In this document: piece by piece, positions 42,079 through 50,521 of the stretch | Numbering within the stretch: position 1 is the stretch's first letter | Layout: each line of letters opens with the position of its first letter | From: Teretinema sp942493045 | Lineage (GTDB): Bacteria; Spirochaetota; Spirochaetia; Treponematales; Treponemataceae | Length of the DNA: 64,000 nucleotides | NCBI GenBank assembly: GCA_942493045.1 | Contig: OW818665.1 | Span: forward strand, 1,860,001 to 1,924,000 | Direction of reading: 5' to 3' | The notes under the pieces: generated by a model | Seen by the model: the letters and a program-made list of their open reading frames with translations, nothing else | Told to the model about the DNA's origin: nothing | The model's database searches: none | Made by a program: the position numbers and the translations under genes

Positions 42079-43914
42079 GCGAGTCCTTAGCAGCTTTTTT
42101 TAAGGATTTCCCGGCCTGGAAGCCTGAGGAAATTGAAACCATAACCGACGCCTATGAATTGATGGCACAGTGCAAGGGTAATGTGCTGCGCGACTGCGGC
42201 GAGCCCTATATGAACCATCCGCTGCGGGTAGCCCGCATTTTAGCTGGGCTTGGCCTGGACGCCGAGACCATTGTCTGCGCCCTGCTTCACGGAGCTTTGG
42301 ACGATATCGGTTTAAACGATGAAGAACTGACAAAACGCTTTGGCGCCGCGGTTTCCCGAATGCTCCAGGGTACTTCGCGGATCTCCGGAATGAAGCTGCA
42401 AAATAAAAACGCGCACCAAGCCGAGTCTATTCGAAAGATGTTTTTTGCCATGGTGGATGATATTCGGGTCATTCTGGTACGGCTGGCAGACCGGCTGGAC
42501 AAGATGCGCACACTCAAGCATTTCACTTCCGAAAACCAGAAATTAATCGCCCAGGAAACAATCGATATTTGGGCGCCATTAGCCAACAGGCTTGGTATAT
42601 CTTCTCTGAAGGACGAACTCGAGGACCTCAGCCTCAAATACACCAATCGTGAGGCGCATGACCAGATCAAGGCCCTGGTGGCACTGAAAAAGGGAGAGCG
42701 CGCCCAGTACCTGGAGACCGCCGAAAAGGAAATTTACAAGGCGGCGCATCGGGCCGGAATTGAAGTCCAGGTAAAATCCAGAGCCAAGCACTTTTTCTCG
42801 ATTTACCAGAAGATCAAAAAGCGCAACAAGGCCATCGATGAACTATATGATCTCCTGGCGTTGCGCATCATGACCAATTCGGTCAACGAATGCTATACGG
42901 TGCTGGGACTAGTACACACAATTTGGAAACCGCTGGACGGGCGCTTCAAGGACTATATCGCCATGCCCAAGGCTAATGGTTACCAGAGTCTGCATACTAC
43001 CGTTATGTGCTACGGCGGCCAGCCGCTGGAAATCCAGATTCGCACCTTTGATATGCATCAAGTGGCCGAAAACGGCATTGCCAGCCACTGGCTGTACAAA
43101 AAAGGCAAGAGCCGGGATAGTGCCCAGGGCGATGAGCTCTCAATAATCAACCAGTTACGCGAACTTTCCAAAACCGGTTTTACGGACGAGGACTTTCTCT
43201 CGCGCATTAAAACCGACTTGCTTGGCGATTCGATTTATGTCTTTACCCCGAAGGGGGATATTATCGAACTGCCGGCCGGCTCAACAGCGATCGATTTCGC
43301 CTATCACATCCACTCGGCAGTGGGAGAGAAAATTGTCGGCGCTAAAGCCGACGGCTCGATCATTCCGCTTTCAATGGAACTGCATAACACCCAGGTAGTC
43401 GAAGTGCTGACCCACCCGCAAGCTCACCCGACGATCAACCAGTTTAATGCCGCCCGCACTGCCAAGGCCCGCCAGAAAATCCGCGCCTGGCTGCAAACCA
43501 ACGACAGCGGCGCGATTGCCGAGAAAAAAGAAGGCGGGCCGGATTCTGTCACCCCCGACGGCTAAACCCCACACGCACCAAAAAGGCAGCGGCGAGGAAT
43601 CCTTCAAGGCCGCACCGCAGGAATTCGACACGGCTGTACTTAAAATCAAGGTCGGCGAAACCACCAATTTCCTCTTTAAATTCGCCAACTGTTGCCGTCC
43701 GGTCCCGCCGGTCAATATTACCGGATACGTTTCTCGCGGAAGAGGGATTATTATTCATCGCTCGGACTGCACTAATTTATCCCGTATCCCGGAGATCAGC
43801 ATGCGCAATATTTCTGTGGAATGGGAAGTACCGGAAACAAAAGAAAAGCCGGTACACCGGAAAAAAACTTCCAGGCGGCCGGCCAATCAGGAAAAAGGGC
43901 TAGAAGATGAATAA
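42075..43914 (+). pseudogene. rel: RelA/SpoT-family (p)ppGpp synthetase, frame broken by one extra base
   Basis: Stringent-response enzyme. Domains in order: HD-type hydrolase (about 35-195), synthetase (about 235-345, with RFKDYI at 290 and EIQIRTFDMHQVAENGIASHW), TGS (about 390-450, IYVFTPKGDIIELPAGST), then after a linker the conserved-cysteine region (FANCCRPVPP, GYVSRGRGIIIHRSDC). An extra C in the C-run at 43552-43556 shifts the frame inside the poorly conserved linker. The hydrolase motif is degenerate: LLHG-ALDD instead of LLHD-xxED and K at the usual Asn of the NMRT-type motif. The synthetase motif RFKD is the bifunctional-enzyme type. No ACT domain follows. GGGAG lies before the ATG, which overlaps the prmC stop. 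Confidence 0.85.
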
Positions 43915-43929
43915 GCTGATCGGGCGAAC

Positions 43930-44568
43930 TCAACGCACGTCAAGCACCTTGATAGCATAGGGCTTTACGGTTTCCAGTAACACGTCGCGATCAATATTTC
44001 CGACCTTGAAAATGCAGGTGCGGTTAGTGACATCGCAACCGTCACAAATTACCAGAGAGATGACGTTTCCGCCCTTATCGGCAATTACCTCGGTGAGCAA
44101 ATGCAGCTCCCCGGGGCGCTCGGGTAACAACAGTGTCAAACGGATACCTTCCTGGCGCGCGCCAAAAAGGGTAATAAAAAGCCGGAAAATATCGCCGTCA
44201 GAAACTATGCCGACCAGTGTATCACCCTTCATGACCGGCAGGGCACTGATATTGTTGTCCACCATGATACGCGCGGCTTCCTCAACAACGACATCTTCGG
44301 TAACCGTGATTACCCGTCGTTCCATGACATCCTCTACCTTGAGTTTGGAAAGCAAATAACTTATTTCATAAATATCTAGGGTAGTGGCTACCGAAGGACT
44401 GGCATTCACCAGATCCCACTCGGTAACAATGCCAACCAGCTTGTTGGCTTTATCCAGCACCGGCAGACGACCGATTCTTTCTTTTTTGATAAAGGAGCGG
44501 GCATCTGGCACTGTCATTTCAGGATGCACAAACAAAGGATTCCGGGTCATTACATCAGCTACAATCAT
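43930..44568 (-). CDS. CBS-pair and ACT domain protein
   Basis: A 212-residue cytoplasmic protein with two CBS domains (residues 1-60, VADVMTRNPLFVHPEMTVPDA; and 78-130, VEDVMERRVITVTEDVVVEEAA), which usually bind adenine nucleotides, and a C-terminal ACT-like domain (about 140-205, RLTLLLPERPGELHLLTEVI) of the kind that binds amino acids. Layout resembles AcuB-like proteins. GGAGGT lies before the ATG. It is 71 nt downstream of livF on the same strand, so it may sense branched-chain amino acids and tune the transporter or a linked pathway; this is inference. It ends 15 nt from the convergent rel gene. Confidence 0.82.
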   Translation of the reverse strand: MIVADVMTRNPLFVHPEMTVPDARSFIKKERIGRLPVLDKANKLVGIVTEWDLVNASPSVATTLDIYEISYLLSKLKVEDVMERRVITVTEDVVVEEAARIMVDNNISALPVMKGDTLVGIVSDGDIFRLFITLFGARQEGIRLTLLLPERPGELHLLTEVIADKGGNVISLVICDGCDVTNRTCIFKVGNIDRDVLLETVKPYAIKVLDVR

Positions 44569-44639
44569 CAGTTACCTCCATATCTAAAAGACACTAGAGC
44601 ACCTCGAAAGGCAAAAATCAGTTTTCGAGGTCCTTACTA

Positions 44640-45353
44640 TTATATTCCCAAATAAGCCTTGCGAACCTCTTCATTTGCTAACAACCGCTCCGAGGTATCA
44701 GCAATTTTGATCGCGCCATTTTGCAGCACATAACCTTTATGGGCAATTTTGAGCGCCATGTGCGCATTCTGTTCCACCAGGAAAATCGTTGTCTTGCGTT
44801 CACTATTAATCTTCTTGATGATATCAAAAATATGCTGCACAAAAATCGGGGCTAACCCTAACGAGGGCTCATCCAGCAGCAGAATCCGCGGGCGCTGCAT
44901 CAGGGCGCGGGAAATGGCCAGCATCTGTTGCTCGCCGCCGGAAAGGGTCCCGCCATTCTGATGGCGGCGTTCGGCAAGTCGCGGAAACAGGCTGAATACT
45001 TCGTCGAGGTCGCGCTTGATGCCGGCTTTATCTTTGCGGAGAAAAGCACCCATATCCAGATTCTCGGTGACAGTTAACTGGGGAAATATTCGCCGTCCCT
45101 CGGGAACCTGCGAGATACCCCGCTCGACAATCTTGTTCGGTTTGAGTCTGGTTATATCCTCACCGTCCAGCAGGACTCGACCGCTGCGTATCGCGGTAAT
45201 GCCGCAAATGGACATCAGGGTTGTGGACTTGCCGGCGCCATTGGCACCGATCAAGGTCACGATTTCGCCTTCCTCGACATCCAGAGAGATATTACGCAGA
45301 GCCTGTATATTTCCGTAAAAAGTACATACGTTTTCGAGTTCTAATAAAGACAT
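44640..45353 (-). CDS. livF: Branched-chain amino acid ABC transporter ATPase LivF
   Basis: Second ATPase of the Liv importer; 237 residues as usual. Walker A GANGAGKST near residue 36, ABC signature LSGGEQQML and Walker B ILLLDEPSLGLAP, with VEQN as the H-loop region (Gln variant typical of LivF: VEQNAHMAL). It starts 2 nt after the livG stop. It is the last transporter gene in the livJHMGF set. Confidence 0.94.
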   Translation of the reverse strand: MSLLELENVCTFYGNIQALRNISLDVEEGEIVTLIGANGAGKSTTLMSICGITAIRSGRVLLDGEDITRLKPNKIVERGISQVPEGRRIFPQLTVTENLDMGAFLRKDKAGIKRDLDEVFSLFPRLAERRHQNGGTLSGGEQQMLAISRALMQRPRILLLDEPSLGLAPIFVQHIFDIIKKINSERKTTIFLVEQNAHMALKIAHKGYVLQNGAIKIADTSERLLANEEVRKAYLGI

Positions 45354-45354
45354 C

Positions 45355-46143
45355 TCACTCTCCCAGATAGGCCCTGATTACCTCAGGATTATTCTTGATC
45401 TCGTCCGGCTTTCCCTCGGCTATCATCCGCCCGTAATCGAGCACATAAATTTTCTCGGAAACACTCATCACCAGGCTCATATCATGTTCGATAAGTAATA
45501 TCGTTACTTTTTCCTGATTACTGATTAAATGGATCGTTTCCTCAAGTTCACGGGTTTCATGCGGGTTCATGCCGGCTACCGGCTCATCCAGCAACAAAAG
45601 GAAGGGGTCCGTGGCCAGCGCCCGGGCAATTTCCAGCCGGCGCTGGGCGCCGTACGGCAGGTTTTTGGCAGCCTCATTGACGAACTTATGCAGATTCATT
45701 TTCTTGAGGATTTCATAGCTGTCATAAATCACCCGCTCTTCTTCCTCGCGGGTGCGCGCGTCCCGGAGAATCGAACGGAAAATACCGGCTTTTAAGGAAT
45801 TATGCCGGGCTATCATCACGTTTTCCAGAACGCTCATGTTAGAGAAAAGACGGATATTCTGAAAGGTGCGCGCCAGACCCTTGCGGTTGATCACATTCGG
45901 TTTCTGTCCCTGAATCTTCTGTTTGTTAACTCCATCCGGGCAGATGGTCACCGTACCGGAAGTCGGTTTGTATACACCGGTGATGCAGTTGAAAATTGTT
46001 GTCTTGCCTGCGCCGTTCGGCCCGATCAGGGCGGTAATCTCGCCCTTGCGGATATCCATGGTTGCGTTATCAATAGCCCGCAATCCGCCGAAAACCATGG
46101 AAAGACTATCCAGCTCCAGTATCGCGTGTTTTCGCTCGGCCAT
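45355..46143 (-). CDS. livG: Branched-chain amino acid ABC transporter ATPase LivG
   Basis: First ATPase of the importer; 262 residues. Walker A GPNGAGKTT near residue 37, signature LPYGAQRRLEIA, Walker B LLLLDEPVAGMNP and the switch His in LLIEHDMSLVM. The LPYG variant of the ABC signature is normal for LivG. The ATG overlaps the livM stop by one base (TGATG). Confidence 0.94.
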   Translation of the reverse strand: MAERKHAILELDSLSMVFGGLRAIDNATMDIRKGEITALIGPNGAGKTTIFNCITGVYKPTSGTVTICPDGVNKQKIQGQKPNVINRKGLARTFQNIRLFSNMSVLENVMIARHNSLKAGIFRSILRDARTREEEERVIYDSYEILKKMNLHKFVNEAAKNLPYGAQRRLEIARALATDPFLLLLDEPVAGMNPHETRELEETIHLISNQEKVTILLIEHDMSLVMSVSEKIYVLDYGRMIAEGKPDEIKNNPEVIRAYLGE

Positions 46144-47423
46144 CAGTCTGTCCCTCCCGGTGTTTCGGATGCTTTAAACTTATACTGCTTACGGTTCCGG
46201 GGTATCAGTCCGTCCGGCTTGAAAATGATGATCACGATCATGGCTACGCCATAAATCAGCATACGGTATTGAGCCAGAGCCCTGAAATATTCGGGCAGCA
46301 GCTTCAGTAGCAGGGCTCCGCAGATGACACCGGGAATTGAGCCGGTGCCGCCGATTACCACGGCCATCAGCACCATGATCGACTCCCAAAGCGTAAAGCT
46401 GTCCGGATTGATAAAGGTCGTCTGGGCGGCCAGAACCACGCCGGCGATTCCGGCCCAGAAGGCGCCAATCGCGAAGGTGATCAGTTTATTGCGTACCAGA
46501 TCCACGCCCATGGCCTCACAGGCAATCTCGTCCTCTTTCATAGCTTCCAGAGCCCGTCCAACCCGGGAGTCTTCTATACGCCGCACAACTATAATCGTCA
46601 GAATAACCAGAGCGACCACTATATAGTAGATGTAAGTGGCCGCGGCTGCCGGTTTAAGTTTAATGTTAAAAAACCAGGGCCGGGGAATCAGACTGATTCC
46701 GGAGGCGCCTCCGGTGAGGTCTCCGGAATTCTGCAGGAACATGCGCAGGATTTCGCCGAAGGCCAGGGTAATAATGGCCAGATAGTCACCGCGCAGCCGC
46801 AGCACCGGCAGACTGAGCAGGACGCCGAAAAGGGTCGCCAGAATTCCGGCGAGCGGCAGGGCAATCCAAAACAGCCAGCCGGTCTGAATACCGGCTTCCA
46901 CAAAAATCGGCCCGGCGTATTTCCATAACAGGCCGTAGGTATAGGCCCCTACCGCGAAAAATGCCGCGTAGCCCAGATTCAGCAGGCCGCCCAAACCGAC
47001 AACGATGTTCAGCCCCAGAGCCAAAATTACGTATATAAGAGCGGTAATCATGATATTGGTATGATACATGCCCAAAACATAGGGATAAGCGATAATCAGG
47101 GCCACCATTACGGCCAGCGTTGTGTAGCGCACCGACTTGAGTTTAGTGTAGGGCGAAAGGCGGCTTTGTATCTGGGCGTACCATGATGAGCCCGCCGCCT
47201 GGGAAGCGCGATTATCATTCCAAGCCAGAGCCTTTTTCCAGATAAAAGACATTATAAAAGAAGCGACAGCCACAACCGGTATGGCCCCCCAGCGGAAGGC
47301 CACCGTGGCAGCTCCGGAGGTAACCGAAACTTTCATAACGGTCAGGGGAAAAAGCAGGATCACGAACCAAAGCGTTACCCGAAGGCTGTCGAACAAATCA
47401 TGCAGGAATTTTTTCTTGTCCAT
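46143..47423 (-). CDS. livM: Branched-chain amino acid ABC transporter permease LivM
   Basis: Permease of about 426 residues. The N-terminal 100 residues add one or two helices and a loop to the LivM core, as in LivM of many bacteria. The core contains YVILALGLNIVVGLGGLLNLGYAAFFAVGAYTY and the coupling segment IARTRESR-like region (RRIEDSRVGRALEAMKEDEIACEAMG) that contacts the ATPases. The ATG at 47423 is favoured by AAGGTG 6 nt upstream; a GTG at 47429 overlapping the livH stop is the alternative. Confidence 0.92.
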   Translation of the reverse strand: MDKKKFLHDLFDSLRVTLWFVILLFPLTVMKVSVTSGAATVAFRWGAIPVVAVASFIMSFIWKKALAWNDNRASQAAGSSWYAQIQSRLSPYTKLKSVRYTTLAVMVALIIAYPYVLGMYHTNIMITALIYVILALGLNIVVGLGGLLNLGYAAFFAVGAYTYGLLWKYAGPIFVEAGIQTGWLFWIALPLAGILATLFGVLLSLPVLRLRGDYLAIITLAFGEILRMFLQNSGDLTGGASGISLIPRPWFFNIKLKPAAAATYIYYIVVALVILTIIVVRRIEDSRVGRALEAMKEDEIACEAMGVDLVRNKLITFAIGAFWAGIAGVVLAAQTTFINPDSFTLWESIMVLMAVVIGGTGSIPGVICGALLLKLLPEYFRALAQYRMLIYGVAMIVIIIFKPDGLIPRNRKQYKFKASETPGGTD

Positions 47424-47425
47424 CT

Positions 47426-48328
47426 TCACACCTTCTGCTTTTGATTCTTGCCGAGAATACCGGCGGGTTTGACAACCAGAATCAATATCAGGATCACGAA
47501 GGCAAAGGCATCTTCATAATCACTGGAGATATAGCCCGTTCCGAGGCTCTCGGTCCAACCCAGGATAAAACTGCCTAGCACGGCGCCGGGAATGCTTCCT
47601 ATCCCTCCGAGTACCGCCGCGACAAAGGATTTGATTCCGGCCACAAAACCGATGTAGTAATTTATCTGGCCCATGTAGGAGCAGATCAGCACACCGCCGA
47701 CAGCGGCCAGAGCCGAGCCGGTGACGAAGGTAAAGGAAATTACCTGATTGATATTTACCCCGAGCAGCTGTGCCATGTCTTTGTCCTGGGCGGTGGCGCG
47801 CATCGCTTTTCCCAGCCGGGTAAACTTAATGATAAAAATAAGAAACAGCATAATCAGAGCTGTCGTTATTAAAATGATAAATTGGGTCGAATTGATGTAT
47901 TCGCGTACCGGCTGCAGAAAGGCAAATTCCGGTAAATAAGAGGGAAACGAAAGATACTTTTCGGTTTGAGCGAGCAGAACAAAATTCTGCAGTATCATCG
48001 AAATACCGATCGCGCTGATCAGAGCCGAAAGGCGTGGTTTGTTGCGTAAAGGCTTATAGGCTATCAGTTCAATGGTATACCCAAAAGCCGCGGAAAAAAT
48101 TATGGAGGCCAGCACCGAAAGAAGCAGCACCGCGTATATCGGCATGCCGAGAGTATACAAAAAGCCGCCCAGAATCAGGGCCGTGAAGCCGCCGATCATG
48201 TAGACTTCGCCATGGGCGAAATTGATTAACTGGACAATTCCATACACCATTGTATATCCGAGCGCAATCAGGGCGTAGATGCTGCCCTTGGTCGTACCGC
48301 TTAAAAACAGTTTTACAAAATAGTCCAT
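47426..48328 (-). CDS. livH: Branched-chain amino acid ABC transporter permease LivH
   Basis: Permease of 300 residues with about eight helices. Recognised by YALIALGYTMVYGIVQLINFAHGEVYMIGGF near the start, the coupling helix TRLGKAMRATAQDKDMAQLLGVN, and KSFVAAVLGGIGSIPGAVLGSFILG near the C-terminus. The ATG at 48328 has TTAGGAT upstream; the frame is open further back but that would add a sequence unlike LivH. It lies about 100 nt after livJ. Confidence 0.93.
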   Translation of the reverse strand: MDYFVKLFLSGTTKGSIYALIALGYTMVYGIVQLINFAHGEVYMIGGFTALILGGFLYTLGMPIYAVLLLSVLASIIFSAAFGYTIELIAYKPLRNKPRLSALISAIGISMILQNFVLLAQTEKYLSFPSYLPEFAFLQPVREYINSTQFIILITTALIMLFLIFIIKFTRLGKAMRATAQDKDMAQLLGVNINQVISFTFVTGSALAAVGGVLICSYMGQINYYIGFVAGIKSFVAAVLGGIGSIPGAVLGSFILGWTESLGTGYISSDYEDAFAFVILILILVVKPAGILGKNQKQKV

Positions 48329-48429
48329 GTAAAATCCTAAGGTTTGAATAGAAGAAGCGTTCCTGTCCGAAACAGAGCGCGGCGGACAGGAACGACGGGG
48401 CACCGGAACCCGGTGCCCGAAAGCGAAAC

Positions 48430-49551
48430 TTACTTGATCTCTACGTAGGCGCCGCTCTGAACCTGGAATACAGAGAAACCAAATCCGATAACGTCGCCCT
48501 TAGCATCAAAACTGATGTTTCCAAGAGAGGTGTCTACGAATTCTGAACGCAGGGCCTTGGTAATGGCTTCATAGTCGGTAGAATTGGCCTTATCAATGGC
48601 GTTAACCAGAGCCTGGGTAGCGGCATAAGCCTCTTTGAAAAAGGCGCCGGGTTCGTCGCCGAACTTGGCTTTGTGGGCTTCAATAGCTTTAATGGCCATC
48701 GGCAGAGCACTGGTGTCGGTGGGACCGGTGGCATATACGCCCTCGGCATATTTTCCGGCAACGTCAATGAAGGTATTGTCTTTCACGCCGTCATCGGAGA
48801 TGAACGGAATGTTCATACCCTTATCGCGCATCTGCTGTACCAGTTTGGAAGCTTCGGGATGATATCCTCCCCAGACAACGCCCTGAGGAGCGGCATTACC
48901 GATCTTGTTAACAACGGCCGAATAGTCCGGAGCGCCGGCGTTAACGCCTTCGAACAGCAGAACCTGAATACCGGCTTCTTCAGCATAGGTCTTTACGAGG
49001 TCCGCGAAACCCTTACCATAGTCACCCTTGTCATGAAGAATGGCCAGGCTGGTCAGCTTGAGAGTGTCCTTGATAAAGTTAACAGCCAGGCGGGCCTGGG
49101 CATCGTCCGGAGCGATGGAACGGAAAAAGTTAGGATACTCGCCGCTCTGAGTAAGCGGGGGGTTGGTGGCGGAGGGAGAAATGGTCACGATGTTGGAATC
49201 CTTGTAGATTCCCAGGGCGCTCTTGGTGGCGCCGGAGCAGATGTGACCGATTACAGCAACTACGTTGTCGCTTACCAGTTTGGCAGCGGCGTTGGTGGCC
49301 AGCTCGGGTTTGCACTGATCGTCAACGATAACCAGTTCAACTAAACGACCGTCAATTCCGCCCTTGGCATTAACTTCTTCAATTACCAGCTTGGCAGCGT
49401 TGACGCTTGGCAAACCATAAGAAGCGAGGTCACCGGTATGAGCGCCGGCAACACCGATCTTGATCACCGAAGTGTCTTTCTTTGCGCAGCCGACAGTCAC
49501 TACAACGAGTGTGAGGGCCAGCACCGCGAACAGTACATGCATTCTTTTCAT
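48430..49551 (-). CDS. livJ: Branched-chain amino acid ABC transporter substrate-binding lipoprotein
   Basis: Periplasmic binding protein of the Leu/Ile/Val type; 373 residues. The signal peptide ends in a lipobox (VTVGC, Cys near 22), so it is membrane-anchored. The family patterns IKIGVAGAHTGDLASYG, AKLVIEEVNAKGGIDGR and VAVIGHICSGATKSA are present. GGAGGAGAT precedes the ATG. It heads a livJHMGF operon, with a promoter candidate of TAGACA-17-TAATAT about 65-95 nt upstream. The ligand could also be another amino acid or amide, because the family is broad. Confidence 0.93.
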   Translation of the reverse strand: MKRMHVLFAVLALTLVVVTVGCAKKDTSVIKIGVAGAHTGDLASYGLPSVNAAKLVIEEVNAKGGIDGRLVELVIVDDQCKPELATNAAAKLVSDNVVAVIGHICSGATKSALGIYKDSNIVTISPSATNPPLTQSGEYPNFFRSIAPDDAQARLAVNFIKDTLKLTSLAILHDKGDYGKGFADLVKTYAEEAGIQVLLFEGVNAGAPDYSAVVNKIGNAAPQGVVWGGYHPEASKLVQQMRDKGMNIPFISDDGVKDNTFIDVAGKYAEGVYATGPTDTSALPMAIKAIEAHKAKFGDEPGAFFKEAYAATQALVNAIDKANSTDYEAITKALRSEFVDTSLGNISFDAKGDVIGFGFSVFQVQSGAYVEIK

Positions 49552-49655
49552 TTACTTATCTCCTCCTGAAATTTGTGTGAGACACACAGAACTATATTAA
49601 GGGCTGTATTCATTCCTGTCTATATTAGGGACTCAAGATTTATTGGTGTTTACGC

Positions 49656-49690
49656 AAAAAAAAGGGGTTGTTCCCTTATGGACAACCCCT
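49656..49690 (-). terminator. Terminator at the end of the ribosomal protein operon
   Basis: On the minus strand AGGGGTTGT pairs with ACAACCCCT around an 11-nt loop, followed by eight T. It is 70 nt past the last small gene and before the livJ promoter. Confidence 0.93.
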
Positions 49691-49759
49691 CATCAGGCTT
49701 TACTGGAAGCCAGTTCTTACCTATAGAAACATATTGCCGTTGCCGGCAATGCCGGAAAA

Positions 49760-49936
49760 TCAGACGGCCTTACCGTTGCTGATAGCAGCCTTGCAGGTCT
49801 TGCAAATCTTGGATTTAACTCCGGCTACTTCCTGTTCGTAAAGAACCTTTACGGCGTCACGCTTGCAGACAGGGCATACGCCGCGGCCGCAATTCGGTGT
49901 TCCGCGAATTCCTTTTCCTCTGTGGGCTTTAGACAT
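49760..49936 (-). CDS. Small zinc-ribbon protein at the end of the ribosomal operon
   Basis: A 58-residue basic protein. Its N-terminus is rich in Lys, Arg and Gly (SKAHRGKGIRG); a CPVC pair (about residues 21-24) and a CKTC pair (about 45-48) form a likely zinc ribbon. It starts 3 nt after the rplQ stop, with GGAGGA inside the end of rplQ, so it is translated with L17. Similar small proteins probably occur beside rplQ in other spirochaetes, but I cannot check. The charge, the size and the company suggest a ribosome- or RNA-binding protein; the function is unknown. Confidence 0.8.
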   Translation of the reverse strand: MSKAHRGKGIRGTPNCGRGVCPVCKRDAVKVLYEQEVAGVKSKICKTCKAAISNGKAV

Positions 49937-49939
49937 AGC

Positions 49940-50521
49940 TTATTCCTCCGTCGCAGGTTTCTCTGCAGCTTTTTTCACCGGGGCTTTCTTAGCGGCAGCG
50001 GGTTTGGCTTCTGCAGCGCTCTTGGTTGCGGCAGCCTTCGGGGCAGCGGCCTTAGGGGCAGCGGCCTTCTTGGGAGCAGCTTTCGCGGGAGCGGCTTTCT
50101 TGGTCTCGGAGGTCTTGGCTACGGGAGCTTTTTCCTTCTTGGCCGGTTTTTCCTCGGTGTCGAGGGTATAGTCAACCAACTCCAGAATCGCAACCTCAGC
50201 GGCGTCTCCCTCACGGAAGCCGAGCTTCAAAACACGGGTATAACCACCCTTGCGGTCTTTCATACGGGGGCCAATCTCGTTGAAGAGTTTGGCCAGTACG
50301 GCTTCATCGGAAATGAAGCGGGCAACCTGGCGGCGGTTATGCACGGAGTCGACCTTGCTGCGGGTAATCAGCTTTTCAGCTGTGCGGCGCACTTCAAGAG
50401 CCTTCGGTTGTGTTGTGGTTACCCTTTCATATCTAAAAAGAGAGGTAACCATATTGCGGTGCATGGCACGCAGGTGCGATGCGTTACGCGAAAGCGGATT
50501 AAAGCCGTTCTTATGCTTCAT
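49940..50521 (-). CDS. rplQ: Ribosomal protein L17 with long Ala/Lys-rich C-terminal tail
   Basis: Large-subunit protein near the exit tunnel. Residues 1-116 are the L17 core (MKHKNGFNPLSRNASHLRAM, RRTAEKLITRSK, FISDEAVLAKLFNEI, GGYTRVLKLGFREGDAAEVAILEL). About 77 further residues consist of Ala, Lys, Pro and Glu repeats of the type KKAAAPKAAAPKAA, absent from typical L17 of about 120 residues. The start overlaps the rpoA stop by 11 nt. Confidence 0.95.
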   Translation of the reverse strand: MKHKNGFNPLSRNASHLRAMHRNMVTSLFRYERVTTTQPKALEVRRTAEKLITRSKVDSVHNRRQVARFISDEAVLAKLFNEIGPRMKDRKGGYTRVLKLGFREGDAAEVAILELVDYTLDTEEKPAKKEKAPVAKTSETKKAAPAKAAPKKAAAPKAAAPKAAATKSAAEAKPAAAKKAPVKKAAEKPATEE

